From positions 1 through 29,799 of IMG/VR virus record IMGVR_UViG_3300037516_000232: a stretch of 29,799 nucleotides of DNA; one strand, given 5' to 3'. Positions 14,122 to 22,583 of the stretch are shown in pieces. The stretch is from a virus. Position numbers and translations under genes: made by a program. Under the pieces are notes generated by a model. That model was given only the letters and a program-made list of their open reading frames with translations. It ran no database searches and was not told the origin of the DNA. The number at the start of each line of letters is the position of its first letter. Within the stretch, counting starts at the first letter, position 1.

Positions 14122-14150
14122 AACCGCCTTTTAAATAGGGCGGTTTTTCT
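14122..14150 (+). terminator. Intrinsic terminator after major capsid gene
   Basis: AACCGCC (14122-14128) pairs with GGCGGTT (14139-14145) around a 10-nt loop and runs into TTTTTCTT. It lies 22 nt after the capsid stop. It would limit read-through into the tail genes and allow extra capsid mRNA. Confidence 0.8.
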
Positions 14151-14182
14151 TAATTATTTCACAAACATAAACCAACAAAAAA

Positions 14183-15706
14183 ATGGCTTTAAATAACATT
14201 AGTTTTGTAAAAGGTAAAGGCGGACTCGGGCGACCATTGGCAGGCAAAGACTACATTAGCGGTCTTTTGTTTTATACCAATACTTTGCCGAGCGGTTTTA
14301 CTTCAACGGACAGGATAAAACAAATATTTTCAGTTGCCGACGCCGTAGCGTTAGGAATTGGAAAAAATTATACAGACGAAACGCAAGCGACGGGAATTTA
14401 TACAATTTCAAACGCAGGAGCGACAGGCGACAATATTACAGTAAATTACACAGAACCAACAAAAACGGTTGTTTTAGGTTCTTACGTAAAATTAGCAAGC
14501 GACACGACGCCGTTATTAGTTGCAACGGGAATCGTTAACGCAATAAATGCGGGTTCTTTTGTTCACGGTTATATTGCAACGATTGGACTTGCGGGAGCGT
14601 TTACTTTAAAAGTAAAAAAAGGACTTGGAATTTATGCAAATACCGCAGGACTTTTGACTACTACAATTACGGGAACAATTGCGGGAAGCGTTACAACGCC
14701 ATTTTCGGGCGGGGTTGCATCATTGCAAGCGACATGGTATTACCATATATCGGAATTTTTCAGAATTTCGCCAAAGGGGTTTTTGTGGTTAAACTTTCAA
14801 GCCGTACCCGCTTCGTATACTTATACGGAAATTCAAACAATGCAGGAATTTGCTAACGGAGCAATGCGTCAACTTGGGGTTTTTGTAGACAGCAAAGCGT
14901 TAGCGGTTGGCGACACAACAGCAATTCAAGGAGTTTGTAATTTATTAGACACGGCAAAAATGCCTTTGTCAGTAATTTACGCGGGAGACATCAAAGCAGT
15001 TGCAAGCGTTTCAACGTTAACAGACTTGGCAACGTTTTCAAATAACAAAGTTTCGGTCGTTATCGGTCAAGACGGAGCAGGAACAGGAAACGACATTTTT
15101 TACGCGACGGGAAAATCAGTTACAACTTTGGGCGCAACGCTTGGGGCGGTTTCATTGTCAGCGGTAAGCGATAACATCGGTTGGGTTGCAAAATTCGACA
15201 TGACAAACGGCATCGAATTAGATACTATCGCGTTTGCTAACGGGGTTAAATTTACGGACGCATCGGTAACAACTAATTTATTAGACGCAATCGATTTGAA
15301 ACGTTACGTATTTTTAAGAAAATTCCCGAACAAATCGGGTTCTTTTCACAATGATAGCCACACGGTTATAACACCGTCAAGCGATTACGCATTTATCGAA
15401 AATAACCGAGTAATTGACAAAGCAATTAGGGGAGTTGACGAAGCGTTAACGCCGTCTTTAAATAGCCCATTGTTACTAAATGCAAACGGAACGTTGGCAA
15501 ATAGTACGGTTGCGTTTTTAACGGGACAGGCGACAGTAATAACCGACGAAATGGTACGAAATGGCGAAGCGTCAGCAATTGGCGTGACAATTGACCCTAA
15601 CCAAAACGTTGCGAGTAGTTCAAAAGTAATTGTCGCAATAGACATTGTTCCGATAGGAGTTGCGCGCAATATAGTTGTTAACATCGGATTTAAAACATCA
15701 ATATAA
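14183..15706 (+). CDS. Tail sheath protein (DUF2586-like)
   Basis: A 507-residue protein beginning with a conserved-looking G-K-G-G-L-G-R-P-L-A-G-K-D-Y-I-S-G segment, followed by FSVADAVALGI, as in DUF2586-type sheath proteins of Bacteroidetes phages. The middle contains a beta-rich insertion with many Thr/Gly (residues about 80-185). The C-terminal half has the sheath features DAIDLKRYVFLRKFPNKSGSFHND (the F.r.y.g..gvy.nds), then YAFIENNRVIDKAIRG and a final beta strand VARNIVVNIGFK that can exchange with a neighbouring subunit. It is the contractile outer tube and sits directly before the tube gene, as in other myoviruses. Confidence 0.85.
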   Translation: MALNNISFVKGKGGLGRPLAGKDYISGLLFYTNTLPSGFTSTDRIKQIFSVADAVALGIGKNYTDETQATGIYTISNAGATGDNITVNYTEPTKTVVLGSYVKLASDTTPLLVATGIVNAINAGSFVHGYIATIGLAGAFTLKVKKGLGIYANTAGLLTTTITGTIAGSVTTPFSGGVASLQATWYYHISEFFRISPKGFLWLNFQAVPASYTYTEIQTMQEFANGAMRQLGVFVDSKALAVGDTTAIQGVCNLLDTAKMPLSVIYAGDIKAVASVSTLTDLATFSNNKVSVVIGQDGAGTGNDIFYATGKSVTTLGATLGAVSLSAVSDNIGWVAKFDMTNGIELDTIAFANGVKFTDASVTTNLLDAIDLKRYVFLRKFPNKSGSFHNDSHTVITPSSDYAFIENNRVIDKAIRGVDEALTPSLNSPLLLNANGTLANSTVAFLTGQATVITDEMVRNGEASAIGVTIDPNQNVASSSKVIVAIDIVPIGVARNIVVNIGFKTSI

Positions 15707-15708
15707 TC

Positions 15709-16128
15709 ATGGCGACACCATTAATAAACGGCATAAATTACAGTTGGGCAAATGTTAAGGTTATTTTGTTCGGCGTTCCTGTTGTGGGAATTACAAAAAT
15801 CGAATATAAAACCAAACAGAAAAAAGAAAACCAATACGGCGCAGGTTACGAACCAATTTCGCGCGGTTATGGAAATAAGGAATACGAAGGTAGTATCGAA
15901 ATTTATTCGGACGAATTAAAAAGAATAATTGCGAGCGCACCAAATAACGACCTTATGCAAATACCGCCGTTTACAATTAGCGTGCTTTTTGAAAGTGGCG
16001 CGGGGCTTTTAATTACCGAAGACGTTTTGAGTCTGTGCGAATTTACCGAAGAAGGTTTAAGCGCATCGCAGGGAGATACAAAACTTTTAGTATCTTTGCC
16101 TTTAGTTATCGGACAAATACAACGATAA
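15709..16128 (+). CDS. Tail tube protein
   Basis: A 139-residue beta-rich protein, 2 nt after the sheath stop, the usual tube position. Its pattern is an initial INGINYSWANVKVILFGVPV, then ITKIEYKTKQKKENQYGAGYEPISRGYG-type content with a long loop, YEGSIEIY, PPFTISVLFE and a C-terminal strand. This fits the gpM/T4 gp19-type tube fold of two sheets plus a loop that stacks hexamers. It is followed by a hairpin. The assignment rests on size, order and predicted strands. Confidence 0.75.
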   Translation: MATPLINGINYSWANVKVILFGVPVVGITKIEYKTKQKKENQYGAGYEPISRGYGNKEYEGSIEIYSDELKRIIASAPNNDLMQIPPFTISVLFESGAGLLITEDVLSLCEFTEEGLSASQGDTKLLVSLPLVIGQIQR

Positions 16129-16143
16129 TAAAAAGAAACAATA

Positions 16144-16169
16144 AAACCCGTCGAAAACGGCGGGTTTAT
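16144..16169 (+). terminator. Hairpin after tail tube gene, possible terminator
   Basis: AAACCCGTC (16144-16152) pairs with GGCGGGTTT (16159-16167), one G-T wobble, with a 6-nt loop GAAAAC. The following bases (ATATTC) are only partly T-rich. It is a strong stem in a 63-nt gap and may be a partial terminator or an mRNA-stabilising end that raises tube expression. Confidence 0.6.
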
Positions 16170-16191
16170 ATTCACTAAATAAAAAAAAATT

Positions 16192-16506
16192 ATGGAAACA
16201 CAAAAAAAAGCGGAAGCGTTAAGCATCAAATTGAATTGTAAAGTATTGCCAATTATATTTCGCGACGAAGAAACAGGCGAAGACATTATCGGTTTTATAA
16301 AAGAACCGTCTCGAATGGTTAAACTTCGCGTCATGGATAAGGCAATGACCGCACCCGTTACAGCATCGGCGGAATTATTCGACAGTATTTTTATAGAAGA
16401 CGAAAGCGACAAACGCTTTTTATCGGACGATAAATATTATTTAGGCGCAACTATGGAAGCATTTAAAACGGTTGAAATGGCGGTAAATACTTTTAAAAAA
16501 AAATAG
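16192..16506 (+). CDS. Tail assembly chaperone, short form (G-like)
   Basis: A 104-residue mostly helical acidic protein between tail tube and tape measure, the invariant place of tail assembly chaperones. It ends with FKKK encoded by TTT AAA AAA AAA TAG. The A9 run just before the stop is a slippery site, so this is the unshifted product made by most ribosomes. Chaperones of this kind coat the tape measure protein and recruit tube subunits. Confidence 0.8.
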   Translation: METQKKAEALSIKLNCKVLPIIFRDEETGEDIIGFIKEPSRMVKLRVMDKAMTAPVTASAELFDSIFIEDESDKRFLSDDKYYLGATMEAFKTVEMAVNTFKKK

Positions 16507-16676
16507 ACGACCATACAATTAGCGAACAAAGTAGCGAAGAAACGAAAATTATTGCGTTGCTTCGCTACTTTTCGCATTTTACAATAGATTTTGAAAATAT
16601 GTCGGACGACGATTTGGCGAAAAATTGGGGTCAGTTACAATACTCATTAAAACAAACAGGACAATACAATAATTAA
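16192..16676 (+). CDS. Tail assembly chaperone, frameshifted long form (G-T-like)
   Basis: A -1 shift on the A9 run (16495-16503) skips the TAG at 16504. Translation then continues in the -1 frame for 57 codons from ATA at 16503 to TAA at 16674-16676, 3 nt before the tape measure ATG. The extension begins IDDHTISEQSSEE and contains IIALLRYFSHFTIDFENMSDDDLAKNWGQL-type helices. That frame has no good ATG start near its beginning, so it is best explained as the T part of a lambda G/GT-like pair, about 161 residues in total. The order and the shift direction agree with those of lambda, P2 and Mu. Confidence 0.8.
16495..16503 (+). promoter_or_regulatory. Slippery A9 site for programmed -1 frameshift
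   Basis: Nine A residues precede TAG in the chaperone gene. In the 0 frame they read AAA AAA AAA, which contains the heptamer A-AAA-AAA (16497-16503), a classic -1 slippery sequence. Both tRNA-Lys can re-pair after slipping back. The +1 frame closes after only a few codons, whereas the -1 frame stays open to the tape measure gene. Confidence 0.8.
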
Positions 16677-16679
16677 ACA

Positions 16680-18227
16680 ATGGACAATCAAATAAGGTAC
16701 ACAGTAACGGCGAACGATTTACTTACGGGCAAGTTGCAAAACATGAACCAAAGCGCGGGAACACTAAACTCAACAATGGGGAGTTTAGGGGGTGCAATTG
16801 CGGGCGCGTTTTCTGTTTATGCTATTACGTCATTTGCAAAGTCAGTTGTTAGCGCAGGAACAACAGTTGAAAATGCGACGACAGGTTTAACGACTTTATT
16901 GGGCGACGCGGGAGAAGCGGCTCGAGTTGTTCAAAACACAATGCAAGACGCAACAAAAACGCCTTTTGCTTTTGAAGGTTTATTGAGCGCTAATAGGTCA
17001 TTAATAAGTACGGGAGTAGGCGCAGACAAAGCAAGGCAAGACGTTTTAAATTTAGCCAACGCAATTTCGGCAACAGGTGGGGGGGACGACGAATTGAAAC
17101 GTATGGTTGTAAATTTACAAGCTATAAATAACACGGGAAGGGCAACGGCGCAAGATATTAATCAATTTGGTATTGCGGGAATTAATATTTATAAAGTTTT
17201 AGCAGAAGCAACAGGACAGCCAATTACAAAAATTAAAGAAATGGGCGTTTCTTACGATATGTTAACAATGGCATTGCAAAAAGCACACGAAAAAGGCGGT
17301 ATGTATTACAACGGTTTGGAAAACATGGCAAACAATACAAGCGTTAGAATTTCAAACGTTGGCGACGCGCTTTTCCAATTTATGAACGACGTATTTGTAC
17401 AATCCAAACCATTTATCGACGTGGTTTTAAATTCGGTTTTAAGTTTAATTTCAGGTATTAGGGATTTTTTAGTAATATTAAAAGAAAACAAAGACCTTAT
17501 AATAGCGTTGGCAGTTGCAAATTATGCAGGAGCGACAGCGTACGGGGTTTTTATGGTCGCTACAAATTTGGCTAAAATAGAAATGTTTTTATTAAACGGA
17601 ATCGCTACGGTATTGGCGGGGACAATGTTTGTTTTGGAAAATATATTGACTTTCGGAATACCGTTAGCAATTGCAGTAGTGGCGGGCGCGATAACTTACG
17701 CCTATTTACATTTTGCAAAATTTAGGGCGTTTTTATACGGAACGTGGGAAGCCTTAAAAACAGTCGGCGAAATGATAGGACAATTTTTTACAGGATTAAA
17801 AGACGTAATCGTCGGCGCGTTTACATTTGACAAAGACCAAATCACAAAAGGACTTATGGAAATGTCGGGGTCGTTTGAAAATGCAGGAAAAAAAATAGGG
17901 TCAGGATTTAACAAAGGTTATTCCAACAGTATGGCGGAATTTGCAAAAGAACAAGCGACAGACAAAGAGGGTAAACCTAAAAAAGCGCTTGGAATTGTTA
18001 AACCAATGGCGGTAAATGCAGGAGCAGGAACGGAAAAAGATAAAAAAGGAACGTCGGGCGTTTCAGGAAGTAAAGTCGTAACGGTAAACGTCACAATAGG
18101 CAATTTAATAAACGATTTTAGAATACAGACGACAAACATACAAGAAAGTACAACGGCGATAAAAGACAAAGTTTTACAGGCATTAACAAGCGCGGTAAAC
18201 GATAGCCAATTAGTCGCAGGAAATTAA
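16680..18227 (+). CDS. Tape measure protein
   Basis: A 515-residue protein after the chaperones. The N-terminal 260 residues contain the conserved tape measure domain: a Gly/Ala-rich stretch, FAKSVVSAGTTVENATTGLT (the ..a...a...E....l), then DATKTPFAFEGLLSANRSLIS and LQAINNTGRATAQDINQFG (the l.qi...Gk....DlrQ). Hydrophobic, probably membrane-inserting helices lie at about residues 275-350, and the C terminus is beta-rich. At roughly 1.5 angstrom per residue it would fix a fairly short tail, about 75-80 nm. Confidence 0.88.
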   Translation: MDNQIRYTVTANDLLTGKLQNMNQSAGTLNSTMGSLGGAIAGAFSVYAITSFAKSVVSAGTTVENATTGLTTLLGDAGEAARVVQNTMQDATKTPFAFEGLLSANRSLISTGVGADKARQDVLNLANAISATGGGDDELKRMVVNLQAINNTGRATAQDINQFGIAGINIYKVLAEATGQPITKIKEMGVSYDMLTMALQKAHEKGGMYYNGLENMANNTSVRISNVGDALFQFMNDVFVQSKPFIDVVLNSVLSLISGIRDFLVILKENKDLIIALAVANYAGATAYGVFMVATNLAKIEMFLLNGIATVLAGTMFVLENILTFGIPLAIAVVAGAITYAYLHFAKFRAFLYGTWEALKTVGEMIGQFFTGLKDVIVGAFTFDKDQITKGLMEMSGSFENAGKKIGSGFNKGYSNSMAEFAKEQATDKEGKPKKALGIVKPMAVNAGAGTEKDKKGTSGVSGSKVVTVNVTIGNLINDFRIQTTNIQESTTAIKDKVLQALTSAVNDSQLVAGN

Positions 18228-18235
18228 GAAAAAAT

Positions 18236-18910
18236 ATGGAAAATTTTAGAGTACCTAGCAAATTAGAAAACCCTTTAATATTAAACGACGTCGCGAGCGA
18301 TATTATTTACGGACTTGCAAACTATGCAGGGCTAAAAAGCATTAAAATAATGGACGCGCAAAATTCGCCTTATGTAAAAGACAAAGTGCAAAAAGGGTTT
18401 ATTGAAGGCGACGCCCCGCCGTTGTCAAAAGGAGAAAAAAAAGAAAAATTTATTTCAAAACTTAATACGATAGTATATTCAAACGTAATTTTTGACAAAG
18501 GCGTAATTTTAAACGAAGAAGGGGAACAAGTTGACAAATGGGACGATTTCCGAATAGACGACGTATTGTTAAACGTTTCACAAAGCAAAAAAATAATAAC
18601 AACCGAAATTCAAGGACGTGACGGAACGGTTAAGGAATACATCGGGTTGGACGATTTTCAAGTGCAAATAACGGGGCGTTTAAACGGGACTTATAATGTA
18701 AACCCAAAAGAATTAACGCGACAATTAAAAATTATTTTGTCCGCAGGGCAACCGTTAGAAATAACGTCTTGGTATTTGCAAAATTTAGGCATTGACGACA
18801 TCGTTGTCAAAGATTTTAATTTCGGTCAAACAGAGGGCGAGTATTCAACGCAATATTTCACAATTAACGCAATGTCGGACAAACGTTTCGAAGCCAAAAT
18901 AATATCGTAA
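18236..18910 (+). CDS. Tail/baseplate protein, DUF6046-like
   Basis: A 224-residue protein between tape measure and hub. Its C-terminal half has the DUF6046 pattern: QGRDGTVKEYIGLDDFQVQI, then T-G-R-L-N-G, Y-x-V, a helix of L..L..I......L.I.S..L...GI, and a last strand ending F-T-I-N-A-M-S-D. In this position Mu-like phages have the DNA circularisation/N-type protein and P2 has gpU, so a role in joining the tape measure end to the hub is likely. It overlaps the next ATG by one base. Confidence 0.65.
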   Translation: MENFRVPSKLENPLILNDVASDIIYGLANYAGLKSIKIMDAQNSPYVKDKVQKGFIEGDAPPLSKGEKKEKFISKLNTIVYSNVIFDKGVILNEEGEQVDKWDDFRIDDVLLNVSQSKKIITTEIQGRDGTVKEYIGLDDFQVQITGRLNGTYNVNPKELTRQLKIILSAGQPLEITSWYLQNLGIDDIVVKDFNFGQTEGEYSTQYFTINAMSDKRFEAKIIS

Positions 18911-20115
18911 TGCTTAAACCTGTAACCTACATAACAATAACGCAAAAAACGGATTTTACAAATTCCGACAGCGTAATAACAAAAAGGTCAAAAGTATTTT
19001 TCTTTGATTTTTGCAATAGTTTTGAAATAAACGACGGTTGGGAAAACATGACGACAGGCGGGAAAATTGTTTTTCCAAAAAATATGGACGTTATCGACAC
19101 AAATACAAAAACGACATTTTCTTTTTTTGGTAAAAACAAAAATATTGCAGGGTTTAACGGTGCGCCTTTATTAATGCGGGGCGACAAAGTAAAAATCGAA
19201 TCTTTTTATATCTATTGGGACGATAATTTAACCGAAAAACAAACCGAAAAACGAACGATTTTCGAGGGTTATATTACGAAAATAAACGCTAAAATACCCG
19301 TTGAAATTGAAGTAGAAGACAACATGTTTTTATTGAAACAATTGCCAATGACAAACGGGGCTTATGGGGCGGGCGTTAGTTTGGAAACAATATTGACGGA
19401 CGCATTAAGCGGGACGGGGTTAACTGTTAATCAATTAACATCGACAAAATTAACGTGGGACAATTCGTTGTTAATTATTGAAAACGTCACAGTTGCGCAA
19501 TTTTTGGAAAAGTTAAGAAAAGACGCGTTTTTGCATTGTTATTTCAAAGGGACTGAATTACGCGTCGGGTCAATTGTTTATATCGAATCTGAAGCCAAAA
19601 CAAAAACTTTTCAATTTCAGGAAAATATTATTTCGTCCGATTTAACTTTCGTAAGAAAAGACGATATTATTTTGTCGGCGGTTGCATCAAACCACATCGA
19701 AGAACTAACGGGAAAAACAACAAAAGACGGTCACGCAAAAACTAAAAATTCACGCATCGAGGTTTTAGTTTGGTTTGACAGGTCGGGAAAATTTCAAAGC
19801 AAAGAAATAAAAAAAGGCGAAAAAGCCGACGCAAACGTCGACGGCGAAAGGAAAACGTTTCACTTTTTAGAAGCAAAAACGACGGACGATTTAATAAAAT
19901 TGGCAAAAGACAGTTTGCAAAAATATTATTATACAGGATTTAAAGGGAGTTTTTTAACGTTTGGAACGCCAAGCGTAGATTTTGGCGACAATGCCGAAAT
20001 AATAAACAACCTTTTACCCGAACAAAACGGAACTTATAAAATCAAAGCCGTTAACATTATGGGCGGGGTTAGTGGATTTCGTCAAAAAATAGAATTAGAC
20101 TTTAAAATTAAATAA
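18910..20115 (+). CDS. Baseplate hub protein (gpD / gp27-like)
   Basis: A 401-residue protein of normal hub length, starting on the stop codon of its neighbour (TAATG). It has alternating beta strands and the hub-type pattern: an early F-E-I-N-D-G-W-E strand region, R-T-I-F-E-G-Y-I-T-K-I (the g.v...), VSLETILTDALSGTGLTV followed by FLEKLRKDAFLHCYFKG (the ..il......l......fL..l....g...). It ends NGTYKIKAVNIMGGVSGFRQKIEL. The trimeric hub closes the tail tube above the spike, which is the next gene. Confidence 0.8.
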   Translation: MLKPVTYITITQKTDFTNSDSVITKRSKVFFFDFCNSFEINDGWENMTTGGKIVFPKNMDVIDTNTKTTFSFFGKNKNIAGFNGAPLLMRGDKVKIESFYIYWDDNLTEKQTEKRTIFEGYITKINAKIPVEIEVEDNMFLLKQLPMTNGAYGAGVSLETILTDALSGTGLTVNQLTSTKLTWDNSLLIIENVTVAQFLEKLRKDAFLHCYFKGTELRVGSIVYIESEAKTKTFQFQENIISSDLTFVRKDDIILSAVASNHIEELTGKTTKDGHAKTKNSRIEVLVWFDRSGKFQSKEIKKGEKADANVDGERKTFHFLEAKTTDDLIKLAKDSLQKYYYTGFKGSFLTFGTPSVDFGDNAEIINNLLPEQNGTYKIKAVNIMGGVSGFRQKIELDFKIK

Positions 20116-20116
20116 A

Positions 20117-20635
20117 ATGGCGGATTTAACGAGAACAATTCAGGAATTAGCAGGAACGCGAAATCAGGACGAAGTTAAATTGTACCAATGCAATGTTAAT
20201 TCGGTCGATTTAAGCAAAAGAACGGCAAACGTTACAACGATAACAGGGACGGCAAATATAACGTTTGACGCATTGTTAACGGCGGGAATTTCGGACGGGT
20301 TTGTAATTACGCCCGAAATTGATAGTATGGTTTATGTTATCATGTCAAAATATACATTGCCTTTTATTGTTACATTTTCGGACATTACGCAATTTGACAT
20401 CATGGGCGGGGAGTTTGGCGGATTGGTTAAGGTTGTGGAACTTACGCAAAAATTAAACAGTTTGGAAAATAAAGTCAACGAAATTATTAGTACCTTTGGA
20501 ACACACACGCACACCGTTACAGCGGTAGGCGCGCCAACTTCGCCAACATCGACCCCAATTGTGGGAAATTTGACGATTTCACAGCGCGCCGACATTGAAA
20601 ACATCAATATTAAACACGGAAAAAATGGCGATTAG
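20117..20635 (+). CDS. Baseplate spike protein (gpV / gp45-like)
   Basis: A 172-residue protein with an OB-fold-like N-terminal half (YQCNVNSVDLSKRTANVTTI) and a middle strand GFVITPEIDSMVYVIMSK (the P.vGs.v.v). A short coiled region follows, and a C-terminal THTHTV motif precedes a predicted beta-helix-like tail. Gp45/gpV-type spikes often use His pairs to bind iron at the tip. It forms the membrane-piercing tip under the hub. It overlaps the next gene by 11 nt. Confidence 0.78.
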   Translation: MADLTRTIQELAGTRNQDEVKLYQCNVNSVDLSKRTANVTTITGTANITFDALLTAGISDGFVITPEIDSMVYVIMSKYTLPFIVTFSDITQFDIMGGEFGGLVKVVELTQKLNSLENKVNEIISTFGTHTHTVTAVGAPTSPTSTPIVGNLTISQRADIENINIKHGKNGD

Positions 20636-20933
20636 ACACGACTTTGGATTAGATAACGACGGCGATTTATTATTTGCGAACGGCGATATTTCAATCGTTG
20701 AAAGCGACAAACAGCATATTATAGACACATGCAACGCTTTTGTTGGTTGGTGGAAGGAATTCCCTTTGGACGGCGTCGGAATTGGTAATTTTTCCAAATC
20801 GGTAGGCGGTGCGCAACAGTTAGCGCGAAAAGTTAAAATCGAATTAGAAAAGGACGGGTATAAAGTTGACAACCCCGTCGTGGAATTTGACGAAGAAGGT
20901 AAATTAAATTTATACCCAAATGCAAGTATTTAA
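20625..20933 (+). CDS. Baseplate wedge protein (gp25 / gpW-like)
   Basis: The frame is open from a TTG at 20595, but the ATG at 20625 gives a compact 102-residue protein with the gp25-like pattern. It reads DFGLDNDGDLLFANGDISIVESDKQHI (D....dGD......G.i.....ve.i.q.i...l....GEW...p..G), then WWKEFPLDGVGIGNF, and a final acidic strand. gp25-like proteins bind the sheath and start its assembly on the baseplate. Start and stop both overlap neighbours, suggesting coupled translation. Confidence 0.75.
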   Translation: MAIRHDFGLDNDGDLLFANGDISIVESDKQHIIDTCNAFVGWWKEFPLDGVGIGNFSKSVGGAQQLARKVKIELEKDGYKVDNPVVEFDEEGKLNLYPNASI

Positions 20934-22221
20934 AGAATTCCAACAGGGTTGCACAATTTTTGACGTCGTTTTGGAATTGTATTTGTCATTAAATTTATTG
21001 CCAAAATTAATTTATGACAATGGAATAACAGACATAAACGCAATAACAACAACAGGGCAAAAATTTTTGTACGATACCGAATTCATTTACAACGAAAAAA
21101 TGTCGGACGAAATAACAAAAAAAAATTATAAGTTTCGAACGGGCGATTTTAGCGTACCGCAATATAAATTTTTACCTAACGACGCCTATGTAATTAGTCA
21201 AATTGACAATGGTAATTCCGCGTATTTATTTGGAAGTTTTACAGGATATAGTCTAAACAATACACCTTCGAGACATATTATAAAATTAAACCAAGATTTA
21301 ACAATTGACACTTCATTTAATGTAGGGACAGGGTTTAATTTGACAACTTATTTAGGCGAGGGAATAATACAACAACCCGACGGCAAAATAATAGCTTTCG
21401 GCACGTTTACGTCATATAACGGAACGTCAAGCGTTAGAATAATTAGATTAAATACTGACGGCAGTATTGACAATAGTTTTGTCACAGGTAGTGGGTTTTA
21501 CGGGAATTCAATTAATTATACATGTGGGGCGTCAATAGACTCATTAGGGAATATTATTGTTTGTGGAAGATATAACCAATATAATGGCGTTAATCCACCT
21601 ATGAGATTACTAACAAAATTGAATAGTAATGGCGTTATGGACATGACATTTTCAGCGTCAACGAGTTTTAATGATGTAACTATTTGCTCTTTAATTAATT
21701 CAAACGACTCCATGTTTATTGGTGGGTATTTCAGCGCTTTTAGTGGAGCGTCAGCTAACCGTATTATTAAATTAAACTCTAACGGAACAAGGGACAATAG
21801 TTTTGCAGTTGGCACAGGATTTAATGGTAACGTTACAGGATTTTTAAGAATATCAGGAGAGACCTCGTTTTACGTTTTTGGAAGTTTTACAACTTATAAA
21901 GGTATTTCCGCTAATAGAATTATTAAATTAAATTTGGACGGAACAATTGACAATAATTTTGTAAGTGGTTCAGGATTTGGTAATATTTCTTTTTATACTT
22001 TATCTGTTATTTGGACAAATAAATTATTAATTTATGGTAATTTTACCTCTTATAACGGTATACCGTCATTAAATAATATAATATTAAATTCCGACGGGAC
22101 AATATTTCAATCATTTACGACTAAATATGAAATAATGTTTGCAATTGGCAATAAATTATACGGTTCAAAACCTAACGATTATTTGAAACTAATAAAGACT
22201 AATTCGACACCAATATTTTAA
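20920..22221 (+). CDS. LysM/gpX-like baseplate anchor fused to delta-60 (DUF5122) beta-propeller
   Basis: A 433-residue fusion. Residues 1-75 look like a tail protein X/LysM-like domain: FQQGCTIFDVVLELYLSLN, then LIYDNGITDINAIT-T-T-G-Q-K-F. This matches the q.tlfDiai..yGs...l..LidDN.i..i...l..Gq.l pattern. From about residue 90 there are six delta-60 repeats of about 45 residues, each with (F/C)G.F..Y.G....ri.kLN.dG..D.sF..G.GF. A shorter seventh unit may close a propeller. The gene overlaps the wedge gene by 14 nt. A receptor-binding role is inferred from the fold and the place among host-recognition genes. Confidence 0.72.
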   Translation: MQVFKEFQQGCTIFDVVLELYLSLNLLPKLIYDNGITDINAITTTGQKFLYDTEFIYNEKMSDEITKKNYKFRTGDFSVPQYKFLPNDAYVISQIDNGNSAYLFGSFTGYSLNNTPSRHIIKLNQDLTIDTSFNVGTGFNLTTYLGEGIIQQPDGKIIAFGTFTSYNGTSSVRIIRLNTDGSIDNSFVTGSGFYGNSINYTCGASIDSLGNIIVCGRYNQYNGVNPPMRLLTKLNSNGVMDMTFSASTSFNDVTICSLINSNDSMFIGGYFSAFSGASANRIIKLNSNGTRDNSFAVGTGFNGNVTGFLRISGETSFYVFGSFTTYKGISANRIIKLNLDGTIDNNFVSGSGFGNISFYTLSVIWTNKLLIYGNFTSYNGIPSLNNIILNSDGTIFQSFTTKYEIMFAIGNKLYGSKPNDYLKLIKTNSTPIF

Positions 22222-22247
22222 TATAAAAAAAATAAATAAATACGACA

Positions 22248-22583
22248 ATGGCTTTAGATTTTACACACTTAAAGGGCGATACATTCGAAGCGGTTAACCT
22301 TCAAATGATTGTTAATAACGTAGCTTTAGACTTAACAGGTTGCACGTTGAGAATGCAGTTAAAAAAAGAATACGGGGGGGTTGCGTTTTTGTCTTTGACC
22401 TCGGTTGCAAGTGCGGGAATAACTATCACAAACCCCGCAAGTGGTTTGTTTAAAATTAACAGGCAAATAATTAACATCGACGCTTTTAACTATATTTACG
22501 ACATTGAATTGATAAAAGCGGACGGAACGGTTAAAACATACATAAAAGGCAATTTTTCGATAACTAACGACGTGACAAGATAA
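22248..22583 (+). CDS. Ig-like baseplate protein (BppU N-terminal type)
   Basis: A 111-residue all-beta protein with the pattern of BppU-type/phage Ig domains: HLKGDTFEAVNLQMIVNNVALDLTG (the kGdt.......nG.p.dLtG), then LRMQLKKEYGG, ITITNPASGLFKI and YIYDIELIKADGTVKTYIKGNF (the Y.yDIe......g...t...G.f.i). In siphophage and myophage tails it attaches receptor-binding fibres to the baseplate. Its stop overlaps the next ATG by one base. Confidence 0.65.
   Translation: MALDFTHLKGDTFEAVNLQMIVNNVALDLTGCTLRMQLKKEYGGVAFLSLTSVASAGITITNPASGLFKINRQIINIDAFNYIYDIELIKADGTVKTYIKGNFSITNDVTR

Noticed and set aside
16504-16530. +1 frameshift at the chaperone stop
   Set aside because: The +1 frame reaches a stop after only a few codons, while the -1 frame is open to the tape measure gene.
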